A DNA stretch of 64,000 bases, from contig OZ257246.1 of assembly GCA_965279595.1 (NCBI GenBank), positions 496,001-560,000 of the forward strand, written 5' to 3'. Under the pieces are notes generated by a model. It had not been told where the DNA came from. It was given only the letters and a program-made list of their open reading frames with translations, and did not search any database. Source of the stretch: CAIKLP01 sp965279595. Lineage in GTDB: Bacteria; Bacteroidota; Bacteroidia; Sphingobacteriales; Sphingobacteriaceae. This document shows, piece by piece, positions 34,838 to 44,636 of this stretch. How positions within the stretch are numbered: position 1 is the stretch's first letter; every line of letters begins with the position of its first letter. The position numbers and the translations under genes were made by a program.

Positions 34838-34900
34838 CTTATTTATTCTTTTAAAAATGCATTGCTTCAATTTATTATTTAGGAGCAATTAAAAATAAAA

Positions 34901-34926
34901 GAAGACTGTATCTGCATACAGCCTTC
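34901..34926 (-). terminator. Intrinsic terminator of the TonB receptor-PorV operon
   Basis: GAAG-A-CTGTAT pairs with ATACAG-C-CTTC (ten pairs, one mismatch, 4-nt loop). On the minus strand TTTTATTTTT follows. It separates the operon ending at 34953 from greA. Confidence 0.82.
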
Positions 34927-34952
34927 TTTATAAATACAAAAATAATATTTTT

Positions 34953-36014
34953 TTACAATGTTATACGTGCAGCAATTGCATGTGTTCCATCGAAAACATT
35001 GGTAACTCTATAAGAATAATCTAACCCAAATGTTGTGCCTTTATCATTTAAAGGAACTTCAATAGTTGATCCAAATGTCATTCCATTGTAAATGCTTGGT
35101 GAACTTGCAGAACCAAATTCAAGGTTATCCAAATTTCCATTCTCACTATTATAAGCAGCTCTGAACATTAAGAATTTTTTGAATCCATATTCAACACCTA
35201 ATCCGATTAAATCACTTGAAAATGAATTAGAAGTAAAGTTTCCTAAAGCTGTAATTCTATGGTCTTTTGCAACCATAAAATCATATGACAAGCCCATACT
35301 TAGCAAAGAAGGAATTTGATAGGCTTGTGATTTACGGTATCCTTCTATTGCAAAAGGTAAGTTAGGATCAGTAAATGTAGCTATCATACCATCACCTCCC
35401 ATAATCATATCAGGTCCAATATTTCTTAAAGCTATCCCAAATTTCAATTTGTCGTTCTCTCCAGCAGTATATTGAATACCTGCATCTAATGAAAAGCCTT
35501 GTGCTTTCAAATCTGCAATTGAATGCTGAATTCCTCTTACTAATATACCTCCATGAATGCTATTAGAAAACTCCTTTGAATAAGCTAATGCAAAATTTAC
35601 CAATTTAGGGGAGAATTTACCAATATTACCTTCTGGTCTGTCATTAGTAGTTACATCAATATCTCCAAAATCCATTGACATCACACTAATACCTAAAACA
35701 CCCGAACCACCAACTTTCTGACTTAAACCAAATGCATTGATACTGATATCAGTCCCTTTTAACCAAGTTGTAGTTGAAAATGCAACTTCAGTTTTTTTAG
35801 TAAAAGCTAAGCCACCAACATTGGCATTCATAGCCTCCACTCCTCTAGCCATTGAAGTATTCATTCCTCCAAAGCCAGCACTTCGTGCCCAAGGATTAAT
35901 TAATAATTCATAAGCACCACCAGAACCTGCTCGGTCACCATTACCAGCAAATAGAATTGCTGGTAATAATGTTCCGATAACTGCTGTATATATTTTTCTG
36001 TTAAAAATTTTCAT
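34953..36014 (-). CDS. PorV/PorQ-family outer-membrane protein
   Basis: The 353-residue protein has a signal peptide of about 23 residues. The typical opening of the PorV/PorQ group follows (AYELLINPWARSAGFGGMNTSMARG, here residues about 33-57), with beta-barrel-like strands to a terminal ARITL. PorV in T9SS shuttles cargo to the attachment complex; PorQ binds the sortase. Which of these it resembles most is not clear. It follows the 1243-residue secreted protein by 26 bp, suggesting a dedicated partner. Confidence 0.85.
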   Translation of the reverse strand: MKIFNRKIYTAVIGTLLPAILFAGNGDRAGSGGAYELLINPWARSAGFGGMNTSMARGVEAMNANVGGLAFTKKTEVAFSTTTWLKGTDISINAFGLSQKVGGSGVLGISVMSMDFGDIDVTTNDRPEGNIGKFSPKLVNFALAYSKEFSNSIHGGILVRGIQHSIADLKAQGFSLDAGIQYTAGENDKLKFGIALRNIGPDMIMGGDGMIATFTDPNLPFAIEGYRKSQAYQIPSLLSMGLSYDFMVAKDHRITALGNFTSNSFSSDLIGLGVEYGFKKFLMFRAAYNSENGNLDNLEFGSASSPSIYNGMTFGSTIEVPLNDKGTTFGLDYSYRVTNVFDGTHAIAARITL

Positions 36015-36040
36015 ATCGTTCTTTTTAATTCATTCAACAA

Positions 36041-39000
36041 TTAAAAGTTATTAAAATCAAATGGTCTCATCACACCCATCCATTTAAGTGATTTCTCACC
36101 TAAACCTGGACAATTGACATGTACGATATATACCCCAGTTGCAACAGGAATTCTACTAGAGTTTCTCAAATCCCATTCAATATATGTTATAGCAGGGTCT
36201 GATTTTGAAAATCTACGAATTAATAATCCATTGGTGCTATATATTGTAACAACTGCTACTGCAGGTAGATTAGTAAATCTAATTCTTCCAGAATTTCTAT
36301 CTGGTTCATAAGATGAATAAGCATAATAAGGATTAGGAACAACATTGATTAATTCCAATGCGTTTTTCTTATCTGCTTCATCATCACCAGTTCTATTTTG
36401 AATAGTGTTTTGAGTGTTAAATGTATATGAAGGAGCACCTCCATTAGAATTATCATTTACTAGATTTCCATAAGGTTTACCTACACGCAATCTCACTTTT
36501 ACATCTGTTGACAACAAAGTTTCGTCTTCTGCTAAAACTGGTACATTAACCCAATCAACCATACTAAATACTAATCTCCTATCAGTTGTTGTTGGATTAT
36601 CAATATCAGTACCTTGTTTAGTCATTAAACTATAGATTTGAGCACATTTATCATATCGTCTTCTTGTTACATAAATTGTGTGTCGACCACCCCTGTCTAA
36701 TTGAGTCGAATTAGCAGAAGGATTCCAAAGCATGTCTGCACCATTATCTGAAGTTAGAGCTGAGGCTTCTGCAAAGAAAATATTAACTCGTTCTCCTGTT
36801 TCTAAATTAATTGCATATCCAGGGAATTTACTCTTACCTATTCCATAACCAATATCGCTTTTCCTTAAATTTAAACGCTTGGCTCCATTTAAAGAAGGCT
36901 CACTAGCAGTACCTAAAGAAGATTCTAAAACAACACATTCTGACCATTTTGTTGTATCACTAGTAAAAACTATATCATAACTACCAATAGAGTCTAACTT
37001 TGAATTTGAAGTATTCTTTGATGCAGCATCTAATAAAGGTGTGGTTTTATTCAAAGCATCGCCAGCCGGAGTACGAAGTACTTTATAAGGTGCCCAAGTT
37101 GCTCCTAAAACAGATTTATATAAACTGTCTGGATCAACTGTTGTATTTCCCTCAATCCAACCCTTCACTGAATTTTCACTTCTTAAACCATCGAAAGAAG
37201 TTAGCCAAGGTTTAGTAGGATCTGCGAACGTCATTGAAGCACCTAAGAAATTATTGTTATTGATAATTGCTGCTGTTTGTCCAGGAGAACCAACTAGATT
37301 ATTTACTTTAATTGAGAAACCTAATGGTTTTGCACTTACTAAACGTGGAATTCCATTACTACCTATTTCGTAGGTTCTAGCTTGAGCAACTTGTTCGTTT
37401 TCATTCAAAGTTGTTGTAGTGCTATAAGTGGTATCAGACTTCATTAATGTATCCAAATTGTCAGCATCTAATAAAACATAACGCTTATTGTTATCAATAA
37501 ACTTAAGCATATAGTTTCTCTTAGTAACAATGGTTGGATTGTAAACATTGATAGTAATTGGTCCTTTGCCCAATGCATATTTTACATTCACTCCATTTGT
37601 ATTTGCTACAATTGCAGCTTCTGATACTGGATCTAAATCTAATTCAGCACCGCCATTTCCATAACCCTCAATTCTTGTTACTTCAACACTTTCTTGGAAT
37701 GTTCCATTTATTCTACCATTCAATACTTGTTTTCCTGGAGTAACTTTAACAACTTTTGTACTTGTTCTACTTGCAATGTATTTTGTATTAACAGCGGATT
37801 TTGCATATCCATAAGGAATACATATGAAATAATAATCCTTTCCATTAACAAATTTACCATCGAATGAAGTTGAAAACTGGTCAGTACTTAGCTCAAAAAT
37901 GTGCTTAACGCCCTGATCTGCACCTTCAACCTCTACTTTTGCATTTACATTTTGTGAAGTTGCATCAAATGCTTTATTAATAATAGTAGAAACGCTATCC
38001 TTAACATCTACTTGTAAAACTTCAACAGCTTTTGAAGGATCATCTAGACTATTTACTGTTACTGTCTCATCTTTCAATTGAAAGATACGATAGCCTTGAA
38101 ATTTATAATTATATAAACTTAAATCTTCATTATCTAACTCATTAGTATTATAACGTTCACACTTTTCTGTTCCCTCTAAGGCAATTTTGATTTTTCTATC
38201 TAAAGGTATAACTACCATATTTACAGGAGCAGGTCCATTTGCTAATTTAAAATGATTATCAAATAAAATCTGCGCCTTGTCATCTGCTACTACAGCTGCA
38301 TTTACTGAAGATAAGTTATCACCAGAGGTTGCTCTACCCCAAACAGCACCTATGATTACCTCATTGACTGCACCCGGATTTAAAGTAAAAGGACCAGATG
38401 ATTGAACCATACGTCTATCACCAGGAGAAGCGGATTCATTCCATGGAGCTCTTCCATCTGGGTCGGTTGAACCTGGGAATGCATACAAACAAGTATCGGT
38501 ACCACCTCTTCCTGTAGGTTGACCATAAGCCAATATTTGACCATCAGCCCAGAAACCACGCAAATATCTATACAATTCTACTGCATTTCTAGGATCGGCA
38601 TTTATACCAGGTTGTGCAGCATTGGTAAAAAACATAAAAGTTGTCATTGGCAATTCGTTCCCATTTTCGTCACTTGGTCCACGGAAATAATCAATACCGA
38701 AACAAGGAGGAGTTACTCCATAGCCAAGAGATCCAACACCAGCTCCGTCTTCATCATTGTTGTCAGCATTATAGGTATATCCAAAACTTCTGCGTTTTGG
38801 AGGCAATGGACCACCTGCTCCATCACTATCTACAAAGGCCATATTACAACCAACAAAATCATCAGCTGCATTACCTAAATCCGAATCTGTAAACACACCA
38901 AAATAAGTATCAAATAAAGGAGTACTAGCTCTGTTGTAAATTGAATACTTATAGAAAGTCATGTCATTCAACTGGTTCGATGTTTTAAATCCAAAAGCTA

Positions 39001-39772
39001 AAGCATGAACTTCTATTCCAATCGGCTCTCCACCTGGATAGGCTGTATGCACACCACCTTTGTCATTATAAACCCACCAAATCATTTGGTCAGGTTTAGC
39101 TTCTGGTTCAGTTGGATCTAAAGTCGGATAATCACCGTTTGAAGGATTATAAAAACCATCACCATCTGCATCAACAAACGGTGCCATAAATTGTCCTTGC
39201 CCTTTAGAAACATCACCATTTCCTGGCCATTTTAGAATTCCATCTACTGCTGCACCACCCCCAATAAAATCAGTGATATCAGATTGTAAAATATTGAACT
39301 GCTTATCCCAAAGTTTACACTCATCCTTATTTGTAGAAGCTGAAATTGTATCTAATGGACCTGGCCAAAAATCAATACCAGTTTGACGGTAAGTTTGTCC
39401 AGCAGTTTTTAATTGTCCACCACCATCTACACCACCAAACCAAAGTCCAGATGCAAAAGAAGAATGCACACTACGTGAACCAGTTTCAACCTTTGGAATT
39501 TCATATCTTGCATTTCTTGTAGCAAAAATATCCCACCACATATCTCCCCCATTCAACAATCTTGCTCTTACGTTATTAATATCTAAATCAATTTGAGATG
39601 ATCCAACAGAACAAATATCTGCCATTCTCATTTGTGCTTTAGAATAAGTTGGGGAACCAGAGCCAGGACCCTTGTAAACATCGGCTTTTACCTGCCCTAT
39701 CCCTAGTGCCAGAGAAAAAATCCCTGTACCTAATAAAATGGATAGTTTATATGATATATTTTTCATTTTCAT
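36041..39772 (-). CDS. Large secreted protein of a T9SS-associated family
   Basis: The 1243-residue protein has a signal peptide ending near residue 30. The N-terminal half contains GGDMWWD, TAGQTYRQTGIDFWPGPLDT, DADGDGFYNPSNGDYP and GGTDTCLY, shared with the two type A paralogues at 54609-57875. The C-terminus has a sorting-like fold (VATGVYIVHVNCPG) with tail WMGVMRPFDFNNF, unlike the usual type A ending. It lies 5 bp after the TonB receptor gene and before the PorV-like gene. It is probably a surface protein; no catalytic motif was recognised. Confidence 0.75.
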   Translation of the reverse strand: MKMKNISYKLSILLGTGIFSLALGIGQVKADVYKGPGSGSPTYSKAQMRMADICSVGSSQIDLDINNVRARLLNGGDMWWDIFATRNARYEIPKVETGSRSVHSSFASGLWFGGVDGGGQLKTAGQTYRQTGIDFWPGPLDTISASTNKDECKLWDKQFNILQSDITDFIGGGAAVDGILKWPGNGDVSKGQGQFMAPFVDADGDGFYNPSNGDYPTLDPTEPEAKPDQMIWWVYNDKGGVHTAYPGGEPIGIEVHALAFGFKTSNQLNDMTFYKYSIYNRASTPLFDTYFGVFTDSDLGNAADDFVGCNMAFVDSDGAGGPLPPKRRSFGYTYNADNNDEDGAGVGSLGYGVTPPCFGIDYFRGPSDENGNELPMTTFMFFTNAAQPGINADPRNAVELYRYLRGFWADGQILAYGQPTGRGGTDTCLYAFPGSTDPDGRAPWNESASPGDRRMVQSSGPFTLNPGAVNEVIIGAVWGRATSGDNLSSVNAAVVADDKAQILFDNHFKLANGPAPVNMVVIPLDRKIKIALEGTEKCERYNTNELDNEDLSLYNYKFQGYRIFQLKDETVTVNSLDDPSKAVEVLQVDVKDSVSTIINKAFDATSQNVNAKVEVEGADQGVKHIFELSTDQFSTSFDGKFVNGKDYYFICIPYGYAKSAVNTKYIASRTSTKVVKVTPGKQVLNGRINGTFQESVEVTRIEGYGNGGAELDLDPVSEAAIVANTNGVNVKYALGKGPITINVYNPTIVTKRNYMLKFIDNNKRYVLLDADNLDTLMKSDTTYSTTTTLNENEQVAQARTYEIGSNGIPRLVSAKPLGFSIKVNNLVGSPGQTAAIINNNNFLGASMTFADPTKPWLTSFDGLRSENSVKGWIEGNTTVDPDSLYKSVLGATWAPYKVLRTPAGDALNKTTPLLDAASKNTSNSKLDSIGSYDIVFTSDTTKWSECVVLESSLGTASEPSLNGAKRLNLRKSDIGYGIGKSKFPGYAINLETGERVNIFFAEASALTSDNGADMLWNPSANSTQLDRGGRHTIYVTRRRYDKCAQIYSLMTKQGTDIDNPTTTDRRLVFSMVDWVNVPVLAEDETLLSTDVKVRLRVGKPYGNLVNDNSNGGAPSYTFNTQNTIQNRTGDDEADKKNALELINVVPNPYYAYSSYEPDRNSGRIRFTNLPAVAVVTIYSTNGLLIRRFSKSDPAITYIEWDLRNSSRIPVATGVYIVHVNCPGLGEKSLKWMGVMRPFDFNNF

Positions 39773-39777
39773 TTCTC

Positions 39778-42700
39778 TTAGAAGTTATACATTGCACCAA
39801 TTCTAATTACTCTCGGCAATTTAAAGTTATCTGGATCATTCACTTTAATGCGATACATATCAATATAAGCTTGTGGGTTTTCAAACTCAGTTAACGGTTG
39901 TACCGATTGAGGTGATGTCAAATAGCCGTCATCGTCAGGTAAGCCAGTTGCTGGGTATAATCCTGCAATTCGACGAGAATCTAAAAGGTTTTGAACTAAT
40001 AAATAAACATTTAGATATGAGTTACGACCTTTTCCATCCGCACTTTTTGATGTCATTTGGAAATCACGATCTAATCTTAAATCTAGATTTACTTCCCAAG
40101 GCAATCTTGATCCATTTATTTCACCGATTAAAGTTCTAAATCTTGTATCCGTTGCATTCAATATATTTTGAACTATATCTTGAGAGATTCTTGAATAAGG
40201 AGTTCCAGATCCAGCTCTAAATATCATATTAGCACCAAAACTTTCTAAAACACTCTTTAATCCAGCTGGACCATTATAATTTGCACCTGTACCATAACGA
40301 TAATCAATTGTAGTAACAATAGTGTGTCTTTGATCATAGTCTAATGGAAGAGGAATTCTAATTGGCTCAGATTCACCACTAGAAATTAAGTTTGCAGCTG
40401 AAGTAGCTGAAGACCCTGTACCATTAGCAAATTGCAAAGTATATGCAATATTTGCTGAAAGGTTATTGGTTCTTCTCAAATCATATTGAATTGTGAAACC
40501 TTTAATTGTTCCAAAATCTTGGTTTTTAAATGTTAAATAAGAAGTTGGATAAGCGGTAGCAATTTGTACTTGTTGGAAGTTATCTTTCAACTCTCTGTAA
40601 AAAGCAGTTAAAGTTAATGCAGAAGTTTGTCCAACCTTTTGTTTAAATCCTAATTGGTAATTAATTGTTTTTTCAGGAGCAATATCAGGGCTCACTAATG
40701 TGATGCTTTGTTTACTCAACGAATACAAATAGTAATTAATTGGATTTGAAAATACATTGTTTCTTGGACGTTGAGTTAATACATCGTAGTTAGCAAAAAA
40801 GTTTGCTTCATCTGATATTGGGAATGAGAAAGCTATACGAGGCATAATTTGAGTTTGTGGAGCATAGTCCTTAAACCCACTAGCACTTAATCTTGGATTT
40901 CCAGAAGTATCAATTGATTCAGCAGTTAACCAAGGTGTAATTTTGCCATCTTGAGTACTTTTTATCGAAGTTGCATCTTGTACTTCATTACCATTTGCAT
41001 CATAAAAAGTATCTCCCATTCTAAATCCTCTAACTCCTCCTAATTGTTTATCATCAACATAAACAACAGCATCATCAGAAATATTTGAAGGTTTTGCAGA
41101 TCCCAACTCTCCTGCTTTTCTGGTATCAAATAATGAATATTTATCTTTCAAAACTTGTTGATTCGCATCGAAACGATCAACACGCACACCTACACTGAAA
41201 ATGATGTCTTTGTAGGTAAATTTGTCTTGTATAAACCCAGCAATATAAACTGGTCTAAATGATCCAACAGGACGATTAACTTCATCTGTAAAGAAATCTT
41301 CGAAACTTACGTTTTTGGAACTTTTCTTACCATCAAATGAATAACCTGAATAAGTATAATTTATACCTACTGGGTTAAGGTTGTCTAATAAAGTATTAGC
41401 ACCAATCATATCCAATGAAAAAGTAGAAGGATCATATGCATCCACATCTACGTAATCTCCAGCATTTAAGCCTAATTTCGAACGAACATTTACAGCGAAA
41501 CTTGGAGCATTAGCAAAACTATTGTTGCGATCCCACAAAACTGTATCACCAGAAATACTAAAGCCTGTACCTGATAAATTAATTATATTATTCCCAGATA
41601 GTGTATCAAATTGCAATGCACTTTGGTCTAAAGTCAGGTAACCATTTGATTGCTGACGCATTGTAGTCCATAAAGCTCTAGGCGTTATTCTAAATCTACT
41701 TTCTATTCTTTGTTCATATTCTAAACCAACTTGAATAGCATGATTTTTTATATCCGCTGAGGCAATTGCTGAAACTCTGTATTGATCTCTTAAATTCTCA
41801 TCATACAAATTTCCAACTTGACCAGGTTGATTGAACAATCCACCATAAACTTGTAAAGGTAAATTTCCATTTACGATACCAGCCAAACCTTGGAAAGTAG
41901 TTAAGCTGTTAATATTTTCGTCAGTTTCATTATTTAAGAAATTATATAATGAACCAACATAATTAGATAAATATGGGTTTGCGTTTCCAGCTGTAAATAA
42001 AAATGCAGTATCAATTGTACCTGCATTAGTACCAGAACCTATTGTTTGGGCACGTATAGTATCACCAGCTGAGGTTAAATAGAAATTTGTACTATCATTC
42101 ACATTTACTCCACCAATTCTCAAATCTCTTTGTGTCTCAAATTTTCCAATATATCCATAATTGAAAAATTTGTTTTTGTGATTTGGATCCTGTTGAGTAC
42201 TATGATCTCTAGAAAAATCTACTTGAATAGAATAATAAGCATTTTTCAATAAACCCTTAGCTTCCTCTCCAGAAGCTTGGCTGAATTTTTGGGTAAATCT
42301 TCCATAAACACGATAGGTAGATTGTTTAAATTCTTGGTTATTTGCCGAGTTGAAAAGCATATTTGCTCTATTATAAACTCTGGTGTACCTATTTGTTCCA
42401 GACACACCAAACTTAAATGTATTGTTATAAGATGGTTGATAATCTATACTTGCATTTAAATTTATATTTCTATACTCGTTATCATCTTGAGATTTTACTT
42501 TTTCAATATTCTCACTTTGAGTAAAGTTACCATTTGGAACAGCAGATACGGTACCAGGTAAATTCGGATTAGCATTTGGAGAATAATCAAATTGAGCTGG
42601 ACTATTTTGAAGAGCTTTCAAATAATCAGATTTAGCTCTCCAAGCACCTACATAAGATGGATCTTGATCGCGTTTACTTTCTAATTCTCCAGAAACGAAA

Positions 42701-43533
42701 AATCCTAACAATGGCTTTTCGCCCTCTTGTCCTTTATTTTTTACTAAAATAGGCCCACTTGCGTTTGCACTTATTAAATTATATCCATAACCATCTAAAA
42801 ATTCAGAAGTAACACCTTCAACTCCTCCTGCAAAATTACGTGAAGGACCTTTGGTAGTAATAGTAATAATACCCCCAGTTGCATCACCATATTGAGCGGG
42901 AACACCACCAGTGATTACAGAGATTTGCTCAATTGCTCCTTGTGGAACACCAGCTATACCTCTTACTTTAACACCATCGATGTAATAATCATTTGCATCA
43001 CTTCTTGAACCCTTAACACTTAAAGCAGCACCTTCATCTGACTGGTAAACACCAGCAGTGGTTGAAGCTAATGAGTTAATATTCCTTGTAGGTAATTTAG
43101 CAATTTCTTCAGCTGTTAATGTTCCACCAGATTGATTGTTATCTCTTTCAATTAAAGGTTTTGCATAATCAGAAACTGTAACCGTTGTAAGTGTAGTTAC
43201 ACTCGCGACTAAGTCAGGATTAACATAAGTCTGTCTACCTGATTGGATAATTACGCCGTTAATAATGCGTTTGTTGTAGCCAATGATTTCCACACGGATA
43301 TCATACTTGCCTGGAGTGATAGGTTTGATAACATAATTGCCATCAAAGTCGGTTTGCTGAGCTGCAATTTGAGTTCCATTCAACTCTACTATCACACCTG
43401 CAAAAGGCACTCCTTCTTTTGTCTTGTTATCAACGACCTTACCACGTAATTCACCTTGTCCGCTTTGTGCAAACAATGAACCACCTAGTGCGATACTGAA
43501 CAAGATCAAGAATGCGTAAAACTTTCTCATCAT
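39778..43533 (-). CDS. TonB-dependent receptor with carboxypeptidase-regulatory N-domain
   Basis: The 1251-residue outer-membrane protein has a signal peptide (about 1-22). A CarboxypepD_reg-like beta-sandwich (about 26-110; LRGKVVDNKTKEGVPFAGV) is followed by a plug (about 125-235; DYYIDGVKVRG and GGVPAQYGDATGGIITI) and a 22-strand-type barrel ending in IRIGAMYNF. It has no SusD-type partner. Instead a large secreted protein and a PorV-like protein follow within 30 bp. The ligand is unknown. Role may be nutrient uptake or anchoring of the co-encoded surface protein. Confidence 0.88.
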   Translation of the reverse strand: MMRKFYAFLILFSIALGGSLFAQSGQGELRGKVVDNKTKEGVPFAGVIVELNGTQIAAQQTDFDGNYVIKPITPGKYDIRVEIIGYNKRIINGVIIQSGRQTYVNPDLVASVTTLTTVTVSDYAKPLIERDNNQSGGTLTAEEIAKLPTRNINSLASTTAGVYQSDEGAALSVKGSRSDANDYYIDGVKVRGIAGVPQGAIEQISVITGGVPAQYGDATGGIITITTKGPSRNFAGGVEGVTSEFLDGYGYNLISANASGPILVKNKGQEGEKPLLGFFVSGELESKRDQDPSYVGAWRAKSDYLKALQNSPAQFDYSPNANPNLPGTVSAVPNGNFTQSENIEKVKSQDDNEYRNINLNASIDYQPSYNNTFKFGVSGTNRYTRVYNRANMLFNSANNQEFKQSTYRVYGRFTQKFSQASGEEAKGLLKNAYYSIQVDFSRDHSTQQDPNHKNKFFNYGYIGKFETQRDLRIGGVNVNDSTNFYLTSAGDTIRAQTIGSGTNAGTIDTAFLFTAGNANPYLSNYVGSLYNFLNNETDENINSLTTFQGLAGIVNGNLPLQVYGGLFNQPGQVGNLYDENLRDQYRVSAIASADIKNHAIQVGLEYEQRIESRFRITPRALWTTMRQQSNGYLTLDQSALQFDTLSGNNIINLSGTGFSISGDTVLWDRNNSFANAPSFAVNVRSKLGLNAGDYVDVDAYDPSTFSLDMIGANTLLDNLNPVGINYTYSGYSFDGKKSSKNVSFEDFFTDEVNRPVGSFRPVYIAGFIQDKFTYKDIIFSVGVRVDRFDANQQVLKDKYSLFDTRKAGELGSAKPSNISDDAVVYVDDKQLGGVRGFRMGDTFYDANGNEVQDATSIKSTQDGKITPWLTAESIDTSGNPRLSASGFKDYAPQTQIMPRIAFSFPISDEANFFANYDVLTQRPRNNVFSNPINYYLYSLSKQSITLVSPDIAPEKTINYQLGFKQKVGQTSALTLTAFYRELKDNFQQVQIATAYPTSYLTFKNQDFGTIKGFTIQYDLRRTNNLSANIAYTLQFANGTGSSATSAANLISSGESEPIRIPLPLDYDQRHTIVTTIDYRYGTGANYNGPAGLKSVLESFGANMIFRAGSGTPYSRISQDIVQNILNATDTRFRTLIGEINGSRLPWEVNLDLRLDRDFQMTSKSADGKGRNSYLNVYLLVQNLLDSRRIAGLYPATGLPDDDGYLTSPQSVQPLTEFENPQAYIDMYRIKVNDPDNFKLPRVIRIGAMYNF

Positions 43534-43569
43534 AATGTTGATCTAAGGGTTTAGAATAATTAATAACTA

Positions 43570-43602
43570 TAAAGATAATCGTTAAAAAACGTTATTTCCA
43601 AA
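43570..43602 (-). promoter_or_regulatory. Promoter of the TonB receptor operon
   Basis: On the minus strand TTTGG (43602-43598) precedes TATCTTTA (43577-43570) by 20 bp, one mismatch from TAnnTTTG. The leader would be about 30 nt. Confidence 0.55.
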
Positions 43603-43678
43603 TATTAGTAAGAGAAATGTTACAAAAGATTTGGGTTTAATTCATACCAAATAAGATATTGGTTTCGTTGTCAGCCCT

Positions 43679-44617
43679 TTATCCTAAATTATATTTTGCA
43701 ATAATTTTTGATGCTAACACTTCTGCTATCTTTTGGTAAGATTCAAAAGTCCAACCTGCTATATGACTTGTTAAAATCACGTTTTTGTTTACTGTTAGAT
43801 ATTCAAACCAAATCTTTTCCTCTTCACTTAATGCTTGAATATTCTCATTCTCAAGCACATCTAATGCAACTCCTAAAACCTTGCCATTCTTTAAATAATG
43901 TACCAAATCTGACGTTTTGATGACCTTACCCCTAGATGTATTCAGTAAAAAGATTGGTTTTGCTAGTTTTTCGAAAAAATCATCATTGATCAAATGACAA
44001 GAATCTGATGATAAAGGAATGTGTAAACTTATTATATCTGCTTCTTTTTGTAACAATTCTATAGACACTTCTTCTGCAAAGCTGTCTGAATAATCAGACA
44101 AATACTTATCATAAGCAATGCATTTTACATTAAAACCCGTTAATCTTTTTGCCAAAGATTTACCAGCATTTCCATAGCCTATTATGCCCACTGTTTTACC
44201 TCCTAGCTCAACTCCTCTATTACTCTCTCTGCTCCAAATTTTATTTTTGATCTCTGAACTAGAAGTGTTAATGTTTCTAAGTAAATTAAGTAGTAAGCCT
44301 AAAGTATGCTCTGCCACTGCGTCTCTATTCCCTTCTGGCGCATTAAATAATTGAATATTATTTTCATTACAATATTTTTCATCAATATTATCCATTCCTG
44401 CTCCAGCCCTAGCAATAAACTTTAAATTAGGTGCAGTGCTTAACAAATCCTTATCCATCGAAAACCTTGATCTCACTACAAATCCATCATATTGATTCAA
44501 TATTTTTTTCAAATCATTAATTGATTTGACCTCTAATTTTTGATCAATAAATACTCCTTTCTTTTTTAGTAAATTTAAAAAAGATTCATGGATATCTTCG
44601 GTGATTAAAACTTTCAT
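43679..44617 (-). CDS. D-isomer 2-hydroxyacid dehydrogenase (SerA-like)
   Basis: The 312-residue protein has the substrate Arg/Gly loop FIARAGAGMDNID near residue 87, NAD-binding GIIGYGNAGKSLAKRL near 149, TSRGKVI near 234 and the catalytic His in LTSHIAGWTFES near 287. It resembles 3-phosphoglycerate dehydrogenase catalytic cores but has no ACT regulatory domain. The natural substrate is not certain. It starts 19 bp after the rsmA stop on the same strand. Confidence 0.87.
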   Translation of the reverse strand: MKVLITEDIHESFLNLLKKKGVFIDQKLEVKSINDLKKILNQYDGFVVRSRFSMDKDLLSTAPNLKFIARAGAGMDNIDEKYCNENNIQLFNAPEGNRDAVAEHTLGLLLNLLRNINTSSSEIKNKIWSRESNRGVELGGKTVGIIGYGNAGKSLAKRLTGFNVKCIAYDKYLSDYSDSFAEEVSIELLQKEADIISLHIPLSSDSCHLINDDFFEKLAKPIFLLNTSRGKVIKTSDLVHYLKNGKVLGVALDVLENENIQALSEEEKIWFEYLTVNKNVILTSHIAGWTFESYQKIAEVLASKIIAKYNLG

Positions 44618-44636
44618 CTTCAGAAAAAATATATAA

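Noticed and set aside
34838..34888. N-terminal extension of GreA to 34888
   Set aside because: GreA proteins begin at the MADITYFTQEG-type position. The extension is low-complexity and unsupported.
38519..38892. Plus-strand open frames inside the 1243-residue gene
   Set aside because: They are antisense shadows of a long coding gene with clear family similarity. There is no start context or product similarity.
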